A program made the translations under genes and the position numbers. A stretch of DNA of 64,000 nucleotides from CBDCZY01 sp965224745 (GTDB lineage Bacteria > Pseudomonadota > Gammaproteobacteria > Methylococcales > Methylomonadaceae): positions 1,116,001 through 1,180,000 of the forward strand of contig CBDCZY010000002.1 in the NCBI GenBank assembly GCA_965224745.1, read 5' to 3'. The notes under the pieces were generated by a model. The model saw only the letters and a program-made list of their open reading frames with translations, did not search any database and was not told the DNA's origin. Shown here in pieces: positions 10,012 to 18,530 of this stretch (position 1 is its first letter; the number at the start of each line of letters is the position of its first letter).

Positions 10012-10971
10012 ATGCAGCAAACAGATGTTTTCAATGGGGATGCGGATGGCCTATGCGCTCTGCTTCAACTGCGTTTGTCAACGCCCAAAAAATCGCAACT
10101 GATCACTGGAGTCAAACGAGATATCGACCTTCTCCGTCTGGTCAATACTAAACCTGGAGACGAAGTCACAGTTTTGGATATCTCCCTTGCTAAAAATCAT
10201 GACCACCTCATCAAAATATTAAATCAAGGTGCCAGGGTATTTTACGTCGACCACCACCAACCAGGTAAAATCCCTGAGCATCCGCATTTAACGACTCTAA
10301 TTGATACCAATGCCAACACCTGTACCAGCTTGCTTGTTGACCATTATCTAGGAGGACGTTTTGAAGCTTGGGCGATAACAGCAGCCTTCGGAGACAATTT
10401 AACCAAGGTCGCTAGCCAAAAAGCGATTAAAGCGAACTTTTCCAAACAACAAATCGAGCAACTTGAGCTTCTGGGTGTATGCCTCAACTATAATGGATAT
10501 GGCCGAAAGATGGAGGATTTACATATCGCTCCTGATCGACTCTATCAATCCATGCTGCCGTATGCCGCACCATTTGACTTTATTTATGATCAAGTTTTGT
10601 TATTTGAACAGCTTGTTACGGGTTATCATGAAGATCTCAACCTTGCCAATGGTATTTCAGCCGAATTTTCTAACGACAAAGTAGCCTATTTTATATTGCC
10701 TGACGAAACCTGGTCCTATCGTGTCAACGGAATTTTTGCCAATCAATTGGCGAATAATCACCCTTCAAGAGCACACGCCATTATCACTAACAATGCTGCA
10801 GGTGGTTTTGCTGTCAGTGTTAGGGCACCACTTAACAACCCAGACGGAGCTGAAAAGCTTTGTGCACTATTTCCCACTGGCGGGGGACGAAAGGCCGCTG
10901 CGGGAATAAATCATATAGCCTCAGAAGGGTTAGGTCTTTTTTTTAAAAAATTTAAAAATCATTTTCAGTAA
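10012..10971 (+). CDS. DHH family phosphoesterase
   Basis: 319 residues. The N-terminus has FNGDADGLCA (the DHH motif I aspartates), then DHHQPG at 80-85 (the family signature). Near the C-terminus is GGGRKAAAG (290-298), the DHHA1 substrate-binding loop, usually GGGH. Family members hydrolyse phosphodiester or phosphate bonds, including nanoRNA and 3'-phosphoadenosine 5'-phosphate (pAp). CysC follows immediately, so a role in clearing pAp left by sulfotransferases is a reasonable inference. The H-to-R change in the GGGH loop sets it apart from standard NrnA. ATG start with a GGATGGAAG region upstream. Confidence 0.8.
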   Translation: MQQTDVFNGDADGLCALLQLRLSTPKKSQLITGVKRDIDLLRLVNTKPGDEVTVLDISLAKNHDHLIKILNQGARVFYVDHHQPGKIPEHPHLTTLIDTNANTCTSLLVDHYLGGRFEAWAITAAFGDNLTKVASQKAIKANFSKQQIEQLELLGVCLNYNGYGRKMEDLHIAPDRLYQSMLPYAAPFDFIYDQVLLFEQLVTGYHEDLNLANGISAEFSNDKVAYFILPDETWSYRVNGIFANQLANNHPSRAHAIITNNAAGGFAVSVRAPLNNPDGAEKLCALFPTGGGRKAAAGINHIASEGLGLFFKKFKNHFQ

Positions 10972-11000
10972 ACCTTTTGTTGATCACAACGTGGAGATAT

Positions 11001-11612
11001 ATGGCACATAAAAGCAACAATACAGTTTGGCACCCTGCCATAGTGACCAGAAGACAGCGTGAAACTCTGCATCGGAATAAAAGTGCCATTTTATGGTTCA
11101 CCGGTTTGTCAGGCTCAGGAAAATCAACGTTGGCCCATGCTGTAGAGCATTCTTTATATCAACAAGGTTATTCAAGTTTTGTTTTGGACGGCGACAATGT
11201 AAGACATGGCCTATCGAATGATTTGGGATTCAGTGATGCTGACCGAATTGAAAATATTCGCCGTATTGGAGAATTGGCAAAGCTAATGGTTGAAGCCGGA
11301 ATCATTACTCTGACAGCTTTTATTTCCCCTTTTAGAGCAGACCGGTTAATAGCCAGAAAGCTTGTACCCGATGGTGATTTCATAGAAATTCATTGCCGTT
11401 GTCCCATTGAAATATGCGAACAAAGAGATACCAAAGGGTTATATAAGAAAGCCAGGGCAGGTGAAATTCCACAATTTACGGGTATTGGGTCTGCCTATGA
11501 AGAACCCGAGGATCCAGAATTTATAGTCGATACAGATCAGCTAAGCCTGGAACAAAGCGTTCATGTGGTAATTGATTATTTAACGGAGAAGCATTTTTTT
11601 CAAACCCTATAG
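11001..11612 (+). CDS. cysC: Adenylyl-sulfate kinase
   Basis: 203 residues from the chosen ATG, which has GTGGAG a few bases upstream; the in-frame TTG at 10977 is less likely. P-loop GLSGSGKS is at 35-42. It is followed by the CysC signature region VLDGDNVRHGLSNDLGFS and by IENIRRIGE and AFISPFRADR. It converts adenylyl sulfate and ATP to PAPS. It stands alone, not fused to CysN, and about 30 bases after the DHH phosphoesterase, so the two form an operon. In this setting it more likely feeds the nearby sulfotransferase than cysteine synthesis, but this is inference. Confidence 0.93.
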   Translation: MAHKSNNTVWHPAIVTRRQRETLHRNKSAILWFTGLSGSGKSTLAHAVEHSLYQQGYSSFVLDGDNVRHGLSNDLGFSDADRIENIRRIGELAKLMVEAGIITLTAFISPFRADRLIARKLVPDGDFIEIHCRCPIEICEQRDTKGLYKKARAGEIPQFTGIGSAYEEPEDPEFIVDTDQLSLEQSVHVVIDYLTEKHFFQTL

Positions 11613-11911
11613 GTCGCTTTTCTTATCACGTTTTACTTAATTGTAATAATCCCTATAACGCTTTTAACGTTAATTCAATTGATAGGCTTATCATTTTGCA
11701 TTGGACGCTACCTTAAAACCAATTCTGCTTTATCAGATTAACAAAAAGAACAGCATTCTTGTCAGGAATGGGCATCCAGCACCATGGATGGCAAGCTATA
11801 ATTCATCCATGAAGCATTGCTTTCGGCAACTCCAGGCGGACTGATGGTCTTGGAAAAAAATATATCATGCCATCTGACAAAGTAGAATTAATGACAAAAA
11901 ACAACTTGAAA
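11613..11911. repeat. Intergenic region with a degenerate REP-like hairpin
   Basis: CATGGATG (11783-11790) and CATCCATG (11804-11811) form an 8-bp stem with a 13-base loop. The surrounding words (GGAATGGGCATCCAGCACCATGG) resemble the fuller repeat at 48.9 kb, which also pairs CCATGGA with TCCATGG. This looks like a decayed member of a dispersed palindromic repeat family. No gene is present. Confidence 0.5.
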
Positions 11912-12724
11912 TTAAGATTTACCTTTCATTTTGGCTGATTTTTTCTCCTTCATTCGAGCTTTTTTGAATGTTTTTAACTCTTCTTGATCCACTGCACCGT
12001 CTTTGTTTTGATCCATCTTGTCAAACATCATCTCGTGATGTTTATTAAACTCGCTTTGGGTTATCTTTCCATCTTTATCGTCATCCATTTTTTTTAACAT
12101 CTTGCCATGTTTGTCTTTGCCACCCATTGACTTGGCAGATAAATACATTTTATCTTTACTCAGTGTATAACTCCACGGCAGGTTACTATTTTTCCAGCCA
12201 TTGATAACAAGTTTCCCTTGCTGAGAACCAGAAGGTGCCGGATCGCCTTCAAATCCATCAAAGACAGAATAAACCTGGGAATAACCGGCATTTGTCAAAG
12301 CATCCGCGGCTTTGGCGCTGCGGCCGCCGGAACGACACATGACTAATACTTTGTCGTTTTTCGTTAAGCCCTTTTGTAACAACCGGTCTGTAACCTCTTC
12401 CACAAACCTTGGATTAGGTGCCATAGCAAAATGATTGCCCAGGTCATTCCATTGCATTTTTTTTCCAAAAAACTTTAATGGGACATTGGCGTCCGCTATC
12501 TCCGGCATGCCAATAAACGCAACTTCAGGGCTGGTTCTCACATCAATAAACAAAACCTTACTCCCTTGCTTTTGCATTAATCCATAGGCTTCTTTGGCGT
12601 TGAAATATAAACCGGCTTTAGTCCGTTTATATTCTGGCAGTTGACTAGATGTGATTGATCCAGCTAAGACTACGTTTTGTGATAGAAATAAAATTACGAG
12701 CAGTTGGTAAATGTTTTTGGTCAT
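11912..12724 (-). CDS. Periplasmic rhodanese / EF-hand fusion protein
   Basis: 270 residues. A signal peptide (cleavage near VVLAG, residue 21) is followed by a rhodanese domain (about 38-165) with the active-site loop C130-R-S-G-G-R-S. Two EF-hand loops follow near the C-terminus: D214-x-D-x-D-G-x-I-x3-E225 and D238-x-N-x-D-G-x-V-x3-E249. It ends in a Lys-rich tail. The rhodanese part should carry sulfane sulfur; the EF-hands should bind calcium or, in a methanotroph, possibly a lanthanide. Both domains are clear, but the combined role is unknown. It is monocistronic, with a 600-base empty region upstream. Confidence 0.8.
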   Translation of the reverse strand: MTKNIYQLLVILFLSQNVVLAGSITSSQLPEYKRTKAGLYFNAKEAYGLMQKQGSKVLFIDVRTSPEVAFIGMPEIADANVPLKFFGKKMQWNDLGNHFAMAPNPRFVEEVTDRLLQKGLTKNDKVLVMCRSGGRSAKAADALTNAGYSQVYSVFDGFEGDPAPSGSQQGKLVINGWKNSNLPWSYTLSKDKMYLSAKSMGGKDKHGKMLKKMDDDKDGKITQSEFNKHHEMMFDKMDQNKDGAVDQEELKTFKKARMKEKKSAKMKGKS

Positions 12725-13326
12725 CTTAAATTTCCTCTTGGTACGTCAAAGTTTTGAGAAATATAGAAAGCAGGCAAGGAAAAAAATATCTGCATAGAGC
12801 AGAAATTTCTGAGCCAAAATTCCTACAAGGAATTAATTATAGAATATAATAATACGCTTATTTAGTAAAGCTTAATTACCTCCCCTCATCAGCCCGCTAG
12901 ATGCTAAACCTAGTTGTGATAATCAAAATACAAAAACCTTAACTTCAAAAGTAATGTGGCAACAGTCGTTAGTGCTAAAGTTCAGAAGACAATAATCAAG
13001 GGAATCACTCTATTCAGAAATACTGATTTTCTAGGTAAAGTGCAAACAATGGATTTTTTCACAAAGGAATCAAAGCGGATAACCAGCTGGTAAGTAACAA
13101 GCCGTTCTGCAAACTAATCATTAAGCCATAGGCATGAGAAGCAAGAGAGTAGCGGGAGTGTTTGTAATTCGATAATAATTGGTAACTTCGGCTCCCTTCC
13201 CTGGAGTATGCTGAAGTTACGCTAATTGAATATAACTGATATCCCAGCTAGGATGAACTGCTTTAGCAATCGCAGTATTTGAATAATAAATATGGTTCAA
13301 AATGGAAAAACACTGTCAAAACAACA
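12725..13326. other. 600-base region without a supported gene
   Basis: AT-rich, with no frame that resembles a known protein and no clear repeat. It lies upstream of the rhodanese/EF-hand gene, whose promoter it must hold, and downstream of the gene for a small secreted protein. Confidence 0.4.
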
Positions 13327-13740
13327 CTAGTTTGCCTCTACTCTCAAGTGCTTTCCTGAAACTTTAGTCAAATCCACAGTCAATCTATTTTTCGACCAGC
13401 CATGCACTTTGTCATGTGCTTCAATGTAAACAGTTTTGATACCGCCAGGTATTTTTACACCTGCCAACTCTCGGGTAAAAGGCTGCTCGTTGACATGAGG
13501 ATGTTGTAACACCCGGCTACCTAATACTTTCCCTTCACTATCGACTACTTGCCAACTATCAGCGAAATGATCCCAACCTGTATCATTATGCTCCAGCGTT
13601 ACTTTTACTAACCAATTTTTGTCAGTACTACTGTATAAATCCACGGCCAAGATCTTTACATCACCCGCAATTGCGACACTGGAGACTGCCAACACAAAAA
13701 TAGCAATAAACAAAACACTAATATTTTTTAAACTTCTCAT
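13327..13740 (-). CDS. Small periplasmic protein of unknown function
   Basis: 137 residues with a classic signal peptide (basic MRSLKN, hydrophobic core, cleavage after VAIAG near residue 26). The mature part is about 110 residues, rich in beta-strand-forming residues (VKILAVDLYSS, WLVKVTLEHND), and includes DTGWDHFADSW. I do not recognise the family. It probably folds as a soluble beta-sandwich in the periplasm. It lies 69 bases downstream of the Crp/Fnr-type regulator on the same strand and could be co-transcribed with it. Confidence 0.7.
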   Translation of the reverse strand: MRSLKNISVLFIAIFVLAVSSVAIAGDVKILAVDLYSSTDKNWLVKVTLEHNDTGWDHFADSWQVVDSEGKVLGSRVLQHPHVNEQPFTRELAGVKIPGGIKTVYIEAHDKVHGWSKNRLTVDLTKVSGKHLRVEAN

Positions 13741-13809
13741 TTATACAAAACCCTCAGGATATGTTTTCGTTCCATTGGAAGTAATACCCACAAACTAAGA
13801 ATTTAAGCC

Positions 13810-14466
13810 TCAACTCAGTTTTTTTAGTGCTTCTTCATCAATTATTGTAACTGTCCCTCTACCTAAGCTGACTAAGCCTTTTGCTTCAAATTGCTTCAAA
13901 TGTCTGGAAATAACTTCTCGAACAGAACCTAGTTGAGTTGCTAATTCCTGATGGGTAATTTTTAGAACTTTTTCATCTTTTTTCAACAACTCTCCAGCCA
14001 ATCTGGAATCAATTCCAGCAAACACCAACTCGCTCATTTTTCCAATAACATTAGATAAACTTTCAGAAAATTTTTTAAAAACAAATTCTCGAAAAAAAGG
14101 TGATTTTTCTAAACAACGATAAAAGGCATGTGAAGAAATAACAAACGCAGATACATCCTTTTCTGTAAATGCTTCAGCGGGATAACAGTCGCCGGCAAGC
14201 AGGCATGAGGTAGTCAATACACATGAATCACCGGGTAAAACATGATATAGCAATATTTCTCTGCCATTTTCTGATAATAGCTGTGCTTTTATTGAACCAG
14301 ATATTAATAAAAGATAATTTTCACATTTACCTCCTGAACCAAATACCTGTTGCCCGGCCGGTATTTCTGCAACAGTTGCACTTTCCATCAGGCTTAACAT
14401 CGCTGACTCACCACATTGTAGAAATTCTGGAAATGAGGCTTCCCATAACGCATGATTGTTAACCAC
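13810..14466 (-). CDS. Crp/Fnr family transcriptional regulator, Cys-rich
   Basis: 218 residues: an N-terminal cyclic-nucleotide-binding-like barrel with PAGQQVFGSGGKCENYLLL and a C-terminal winged helix with THQELATQLGSVREVISRHL, the Crp/Fnr helix-turn-helix. Six cysteines lie in the sensor half (C18, C48, C82, C87, C93, C117). Three are packed in CVLTTSCLLAGDC, but not in the spacing of the FNR iron-sulfur ligands, so a thiol or redox switch is possible. It is the first of several minus-strand genes and could control itself and the secreted protein downstream. The target genes are unknown. Confidence 0.88.
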   Translation of the reverse strand: MVNNHALWEASFPEFLQCGESAMLSLMESATVAEIPAGQQVFGSGGKCENYLLLISGSIKAQLLSENGREILLYHVLPGDSCVLTTSCLLAGDCYPAEAFTEKDVSAFVISSHAFYRCLEKSPFFREFVFKKFSESLSNVIGKMSELVFAGIDSRLAGELLKKDEKVLKITHQELATQLGSVREVISRHLKQFEAKGLVSLGRGTVTIIDEEALKKLS

Positions 14467-14640
14467 TACTTTACCTAATAGCTAATAAAAAGGTGAATGT
14501 ATTCTTTTAAGCGTGGATTGTAAAGACCTGAATTCAGGAGAGAGTAAAAGGAATAATTTAAGAATTAGTAACCTGGCATCAGGGTTTCAATAGAAAGTCC
14601 CTTTTTTTTGATGGTCTTTAATGGATCGCTGGAAAGTTTA

Positions 14641-15063
14641 CTAAGCTAATGAGGCAATTTGTTCACCAACATTTATACCGGGGCGACACTGATAAATTTC
14701 TGTAATACGCATCACAATTAAAGATCTGGCCGGTAAATCCGAACGAATATCATGAGCCATTCTTGTCATCCGCTCAAAATCTGGGCCAGCAGTCTGAATA
14801 TCAATATCCCCCTTAATCTGAAAACAAATTTTATCTTCGGAAACATTAACGTATAAGGCTGCGTGTGGATTTTGTTGCATATTTTCCAAACTTTTTAGCA
14901 TATAGTTATCGACTAACCACAGCTCATCCTCACTCTCAATAAAAACATATTTAATCGGTATAACGTTTGGAACGCTGGAACTGGAGGCTGTAGCAAGTGG
15001 AAACAACTCGGATTTACTAAAAGCTTCTTTCATCTCAGCTGTTAATTTGGCCACTTCAATCAC
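14641..15063 (-). CDS. Pyridoxamine 5'-phosphate oxidase-like FMN-binding protein
   Basis: 140 residues with the split-barrel pattern: FPLATASSSSVPNVIPIKYVF at the N-terminus, then LWLVDNYMLKSLENMQQNPHAALYV. This is the form of small PNPOx-like flavin or F420 proteins that act as reductases or sensors rather than vitamin B6 enzymes. The start is the ATG at 15063. It lies between the Crp/Fnr regulator and a 51-residue membrane protein, all on one strand. Confidence 0.75.
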   Translation of the reverse strand: MIEVAKLTAEMKEAFSKSELFPLATASSSSVPNVIPIKYVFIESEDELWLVDNYMLKSLENMQQNPHAALYVNVSEDKICFQIKGDIDIQTAGPDFERMTRMAHDIRSDLPARSLIVMRITEIYQCRPGINVGEQIASLA

Positions 15064-15157
15064 CTATGTGATATGTTGGTTTCAGGTATCTGTATGAGAG
15101 GAGTTACAGTATCTATAATACTGTAACTCAAACATCGCTGACTCCCATAGTGATTAT

Positions 15158-15313
15158 TTAGTCTTTTTCAGGTATCAAACGGACGATGGTGTAGCCTATG
15201 AAACCACCACCGAAGATTGTCAGTAACAAAGGGAGTGCGAAAGGGATGTCATGGTGGTCTCTCATGTCCATTTGCAAAACGTCTGAAAAAATACTTAATA
15301 TAAAATCCATCAT
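15158..15313 (-). CDS. 51-residue single-pass membrane protein
   Basis: ATG at 15313 follows a GAGGAC ribosome site; a second ATG is in the next codon. The protein begins MMDFILSIFSDVLQMDMRDH, continues HDIPFALPLLLTIFGGGFIG (one membrane helix with a GGGFIG end) and finishes YTIVRLIPEKD. The charged ends and helix argue for a real gene rather than chance. I do not recognise it. It precedes the PNPOx-like gene on the same strand by about 95 bases. Confidence 0.55.
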   Translation of the reverse strand: MMDFILSIFSDVLQMDMRDHHDIPFALPLLLTIFGGGFIGYTIVRLIPEKD

Positions 15314-15628
15314 TTTTTGTCCTCACTTTTGAGTTAAATCTACGTTAACTGGCTTCTTAAAGAAAACAGCTAGTACGTTATATATATTATTATATATTGA
15401 TATAAAAGATAGTGACTAAGTCACATAGGGTATCTTTACCAAAAGCTTTAGTTCATTTGCTGGATTGAGGATACTGGCAAATTGATCTTTAAACATACGC
15501 TCAGATGATGATGCAATAATTACAATCACAGCATACTAAGCTAAATACTATCTGAAAAATGACTGAAAAAATTATAGTAGAAACGTATTCAGCGAATAGT
15601 GATCATCTTCAATCAGATCACCCATAAC

Positions 15629-16267
15629 TCAATTATGGCTGCTATCATAGGGTGGAAAGATAGCTATTTTTACTGCCCCCAAACGACGCAAGACCATAAA
15701 AACATTTCTTTCATGCGATGGTTTTAAACAAATATCCAGAGCTATTTCTAAGTAGCTGGGATATTCGATACAATGCCGAAGATGGAGCTCTTCAACCAAG
15801 TGTCCTAATATTCTTTGTAATCTTATGGTAGAAGGAGACTGGTACAGCAACGGGAAATGAATAACTAGACGCCTTTCATCTAAGCGTTTAATCGGATATA
15901 GCGCTTTTTCGCTCGAAAAAAACAGTAATACAAAGGTGATCAATAGGCTCGAAATCACTGCGATCAGAAAAAAATTAGCTCCGCAACTAATACCAAAGGT
16001 AATTGCCCATAAAACATACGTTTGATCAATAGGTTTTTTTCTAGGTATTTGAAACTTGACCAACAACAAAAATATGGCTACAACAGCTATCGCTACAGCG
16101 ATATTATTGTTTATTGCAAGTACAATGACCGTTATCATTAGTGGGAATAACATTAATGATAAATGAAACCCTTTCGAAAATCGGGCACCCAGATTTTTTA
16201 ACCCGTACACCCAATAAATTAGCATGCCTCCCAGTAAGGCCAAGCCAAGCGGAGCGGCTATATTCAA
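15629..16267 (-). CDS. Membrane protein, DUF4956-like
   Basis: 212 residues with about five N-terminal hydrophobic segments and a soluble C-terminal part (about 130-212). The segment around IAVAIAVVAIFLLLVKFQIP and RKKPIDQTYVLWAITFGISCG resembles the DUF4956/MgtC-like pattern, in which a helix ending in a short basic turn is followed by (D)xxYVxWAI-x-G. I would not push this further. The soluble tail contains an ACT-like stretch. It is monocistronic on the minus strand. Function unknown. Confidence 0.6.
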   Translation of the reverse strand: MNIAAPLGLALLGGMLIYWVYGLKNLGARFSKGFHLSLMLFPLMITVIVLAINNNIAVAIAVVAIFLLLVKFQIPRKKPIDQTYVLWAITFGISCGANFFLIAVISSLLITFVLLFFSSEKALYPIKRLDERRLVIHFPLLYQSPSTIRLQRILGHLVEELHLRHCIEYPSYLEIALDICLKPSHERNVFMVLRRLGAVKIAIFPPYDSSHN

Positions 16268-16479
16268 CCAGTTAATAGGCTTGTCCCCCGTTAAAGAAAA
16301 AAGGTTTGAGCCAAAAAACGTAGTTATTATTTACATAAAGGCAATATAAATTCTGCGTTTGATAGACAACAGACACTGAAAAAATAACGACATTAATACT
16401 ACTGTAGGTCATGATTCGTTTAGTCACCGAGCAAATATTTGTTGTTTTTATTCTATGATATTAATTCTAACAAACTTTA

Positions 16480-16980
16480 TTATTCTTTGTATTTAATAAA
16501 TTTTTCCAAACCAGGAAAAAGTTTTGGAAATTCGGTTCGCAGTGTTTGAAGATTTGCCAGCTGCATATCTTGATAATCAAATCCTGGTGTAACTGCTTCG
16601 CTAACTAACCCGTATTCGTCGTCAATCAGTTCAGAAGCTTTCCAACTACCTCCTAGCACTGTCATCTGTAACTGATGGCCTTGCTCCAAACCAGGGCCCA
16701 ATGTTACTTGTTCAAGCTCACCATTGAGATGAATCATTGTATACCTCACAGCACCGCCAAGATGAAAAAAATGCACAATATCCGAACGATTTTTATGTAA
16801 ATGACCAATCGGGCTGTCATTCGTCAATAAATAGTAGATTGTAGTGAGCGTTGGTCGAGAACTTTGGTAGGTATTACCCTCGTTCAATATCCAATTTGAT
16901 TCATAAGTACGGCGGAAATAGCCTCCTTCAATATGTGGTTGCAAATCAAGATAATTGATAATTTGCTGTTTAGTCATCAT
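16480..16980 (-). CDS. Cupin_5 (DUF985) domain protein
   Basis: 166 residues beginning MMTKQQIINYLDLQPHIEGG. The motif LQPHIEGGYFRRTYES, then TTIYYLLTNDSPIGHLHKNRSDIVHFFHLG with metal-ligand-type histidines, then LGPGLEQGHQLQ and GSWKAS, is the DUF985/Cupin_5 pattern. The function of the family is unknown. The frame is open much further upstream, but that part only mirrors the ABM gene in another frame; the ATG pair with AGGTAAG ten bases before is the real start. It follows the ABM-domain gene by 22 bases. Confidence 0.85.
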   Translation of the reverse strand: MMTKQQIINYLDLQPHIEGGYFRRTYESNWILNEGNTYQSSRPTLTTIYYLLTNDSPIGHLHKNRSDIVHFFHLGGAVRYTMIHLNGELEQVTLGPGLEQGHQLQMTVLGGSWKASELIDDEYGLVSEAVTPGFDYQDMQLANLQTLRTEFPKLFPGLEKFIKYKE

Positions 16981-17002
16981 TAGATCGAGCTTACCTAAAC
17001 TC

Positions 17003-17305
17003 TTATAAAATGACTTCAAATCCTTCAAACTCTGGATGCCCAAGGTATAAGCCTTTTGAATCGCCAGCTCGGGCATGGGCATTTCGGAAACTTTCTGAGC
17101 GGGTCCAGTTTTCAAATGCGCTTTGCGATTCCCATATGGAATGAGAAGCATATAACGTATGATCTTCGGCCATCGGCCCTTTGAGTAAATGAAACTCTCG
17201 AAAACCAGGAACCTGGTCAAGATAGCTCTCACGTTCTCGCCACTTAGCTTCAAACTTGACTTCTTGACCCAGGGTTATTTTAAAACGGTTCATTGCGATA
17301 TACAT
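17003..17305 (-). CDS. ABM-domain protein (heme-degrading monooxygenase-like)
   Basis: 100 residues with the antibiotic biosynthesis monooxygenase fold pattern: MNRFKITLGQEVKFEAKWRE, then VPGFREFHLLKG, then YASHSIWESQSAFENWTRSE. This is close to small HmoA/IsdG-like proteins; the ESQSAFENW stretch is typical. Heme degradation or quinone oxidation is possible but unproven. GGA lies about nine bases before the ATG at 17305; ATG at 17293 is an alternative. It is followed directly by the cupin gene. Confidence 0.82.
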   Translation of the reverse strand: MYIAMNRFKITLGQEVKFEAKWRERESYLDQVPGFREFHLLKGPMAEDHTLYASHSIWESQSAFENWTRSESFRNAHARAGDSKGLYLGHPEFEGFEVIL

Positions 17306-17554
17306 GACAATTCCGATGGTATAAATGATAGAAAATTATCGATTTCAAGCATTTTTCAAATATTGCTCTCAACCACCCTTAGCTAGCCTTCTTTGTTGTC
17401 CTTAGCAACACGCCTTAGTCATATGACGGTCTGTTGGTATTATCCTAAAAGAAAAGTAGCCAGACACAAAACTGTTATACATAAGTAATAAATGTACTTT
17501 TCATCAATCATATCTGCAACAAAATATTTACCCATATAAACCATGTCAGAAAAC

Positions 17555-17818
17555 TTATAGCGTTTCACCACAAGAATCCTTTAAATAATCCCTAGATGGC
17601 ATCTGCACGAAATAACCCTTATCCGTTAGTTGTCTCATTACTTGAACGACGTCCTCTTTAGCTAACTTTCGCTGTGCAGTAAGAGCTAGAGCCATTACGA
17701 ACACAGGTTTACCAAAGGTTTGTAGCAGTTTTTCTGGTACTTTTGAAAAGTCATTCCGTTGTTCAATGTAGAGATATAAACCTTCTTTTTTTAAGCTTTT
17801 ATAGATGTAGCACTGCAT
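17555..17818 (-). CDS. ycgL: YcgL domain protein
   Basis: 87 residues starting MQCYIYKSLKKEGLYLYIEQ, followed by FSKVPEKLLQTFGKPVFVMAL and the conserved KGYFVQMP. This is the gammaproteobacterial YcgL family, small RNA-processing-associated proteins. The length is as expected. ATG start at 17818; transcribed away from the CPBP protease. Confidence 0.9.
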   Translation of the reverse strand: MQCYIYKSLKKEGLYLYIEQRNDFSKVPEKLLQTFGKPVFVMALALTAQRKLAKEDVVQVMRQLTDKGYFVQMPSRDYLKDSCGETL

Positions 17819-17912
17819 CGATACTCATTCATTTTCGTGGTATTTTTTCACTATTATACTGAGAACTATTTGAATACAATGAGTAAGCTAAGTCAATCAA
17901 TAGATATCCTAA

Positions 17913-18503
17913 ATGAAACCAGCAACCACCGACTCCAACCGACTTTTTCGCATGGCATGCTTTTTTGAAGGTTCGTTGTTGTTGGTCGCTCTAGTTTTAG
18001 GAAAAATAATTGATGTAAACCCGTTCGAACATCTTTTATTTTCCTCGTCTGCTTTCCTTATAGGGATCATCGGCACCATCCCTTTATTTATAGTCTTTCT
18101 TGGCCTGTTTGAACTCAGAGTCAATTCGATGCAAGAGATTCGTACCTTGCTATTGGAAACGTTAGGACCATTGCTAAAAAACTGTAACTGGGCAGACTTA
18201 TTTCTATTAGGAGCAATTGCAGGGGTTGCAGAGGAAATTTTGTTCCGGGGTACGCTTCAGCCGTGGCTGGAAAATGCATGGGGAGCTAACACGGGATTGG
18301 TTTTAAGCAATGTAATTTTTGGCTTAGTTCATGCAGTAACTCCTTTATACGCACTATTAGCCGGATTAGTTGGAATCTATTTGAGCTTATCCATGAATTA
18401 CGGGGATGAAAAGAACCTTCTGACACCAATCGTAATCCACGGAGTTTATGACCTTCTAGCATTCCTGATGATTATGCGCAACTCTCGTTCTGGCGCGTCA
18501 TGA
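17913..18503 (+). CDS. CPBP family intramembrane glutamic protease
   Basis: 196 residues with about five membrane helices. It carries the three CPBP motifs: AEEILFRGTLQ (EExxxR), FGLVHAV (FxxxH) and IVIHGVYDLLAF (HxxxN/D type; here HGVYD). Related proteins cleave prenylated proteins or bacteriocin precursors or act as membrane proteases in self-immunity. There is no bacteriocin gene nearby, so a housekeeping role is likelier. It is a single gene, read divergently from ycgL. Confidence 0.85.
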   Translation: MKPATTDSNRLFRMACFFEGSLLLVALVLGKIIDVNPFEHLLFSSSAFLIGIIGTIPLFIVFLGLFELRVNSMQEIRTLLLETLGPLLKNCNWADLFLLGAIAGVAEEILFRGTLQPWLENAWGANTGLVLSNVIFGLVHAVTPLYALLAGLVGIYLSLSMNYGDEKNLLTPIVIHGVYDLLAFLMIMRNSRSGAS

Positions 18504-18530
18504 TTCAATCAACAACTGAATGCAAAAAAA

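Noticed and set aside
16981..17253. N-terminal extension of the cupin gene (91 extra codons)
   Set aside because: It is the ABM-domain gene in another frame; the ABM frame shows clear family motifs, so the cupin starts at 16980.
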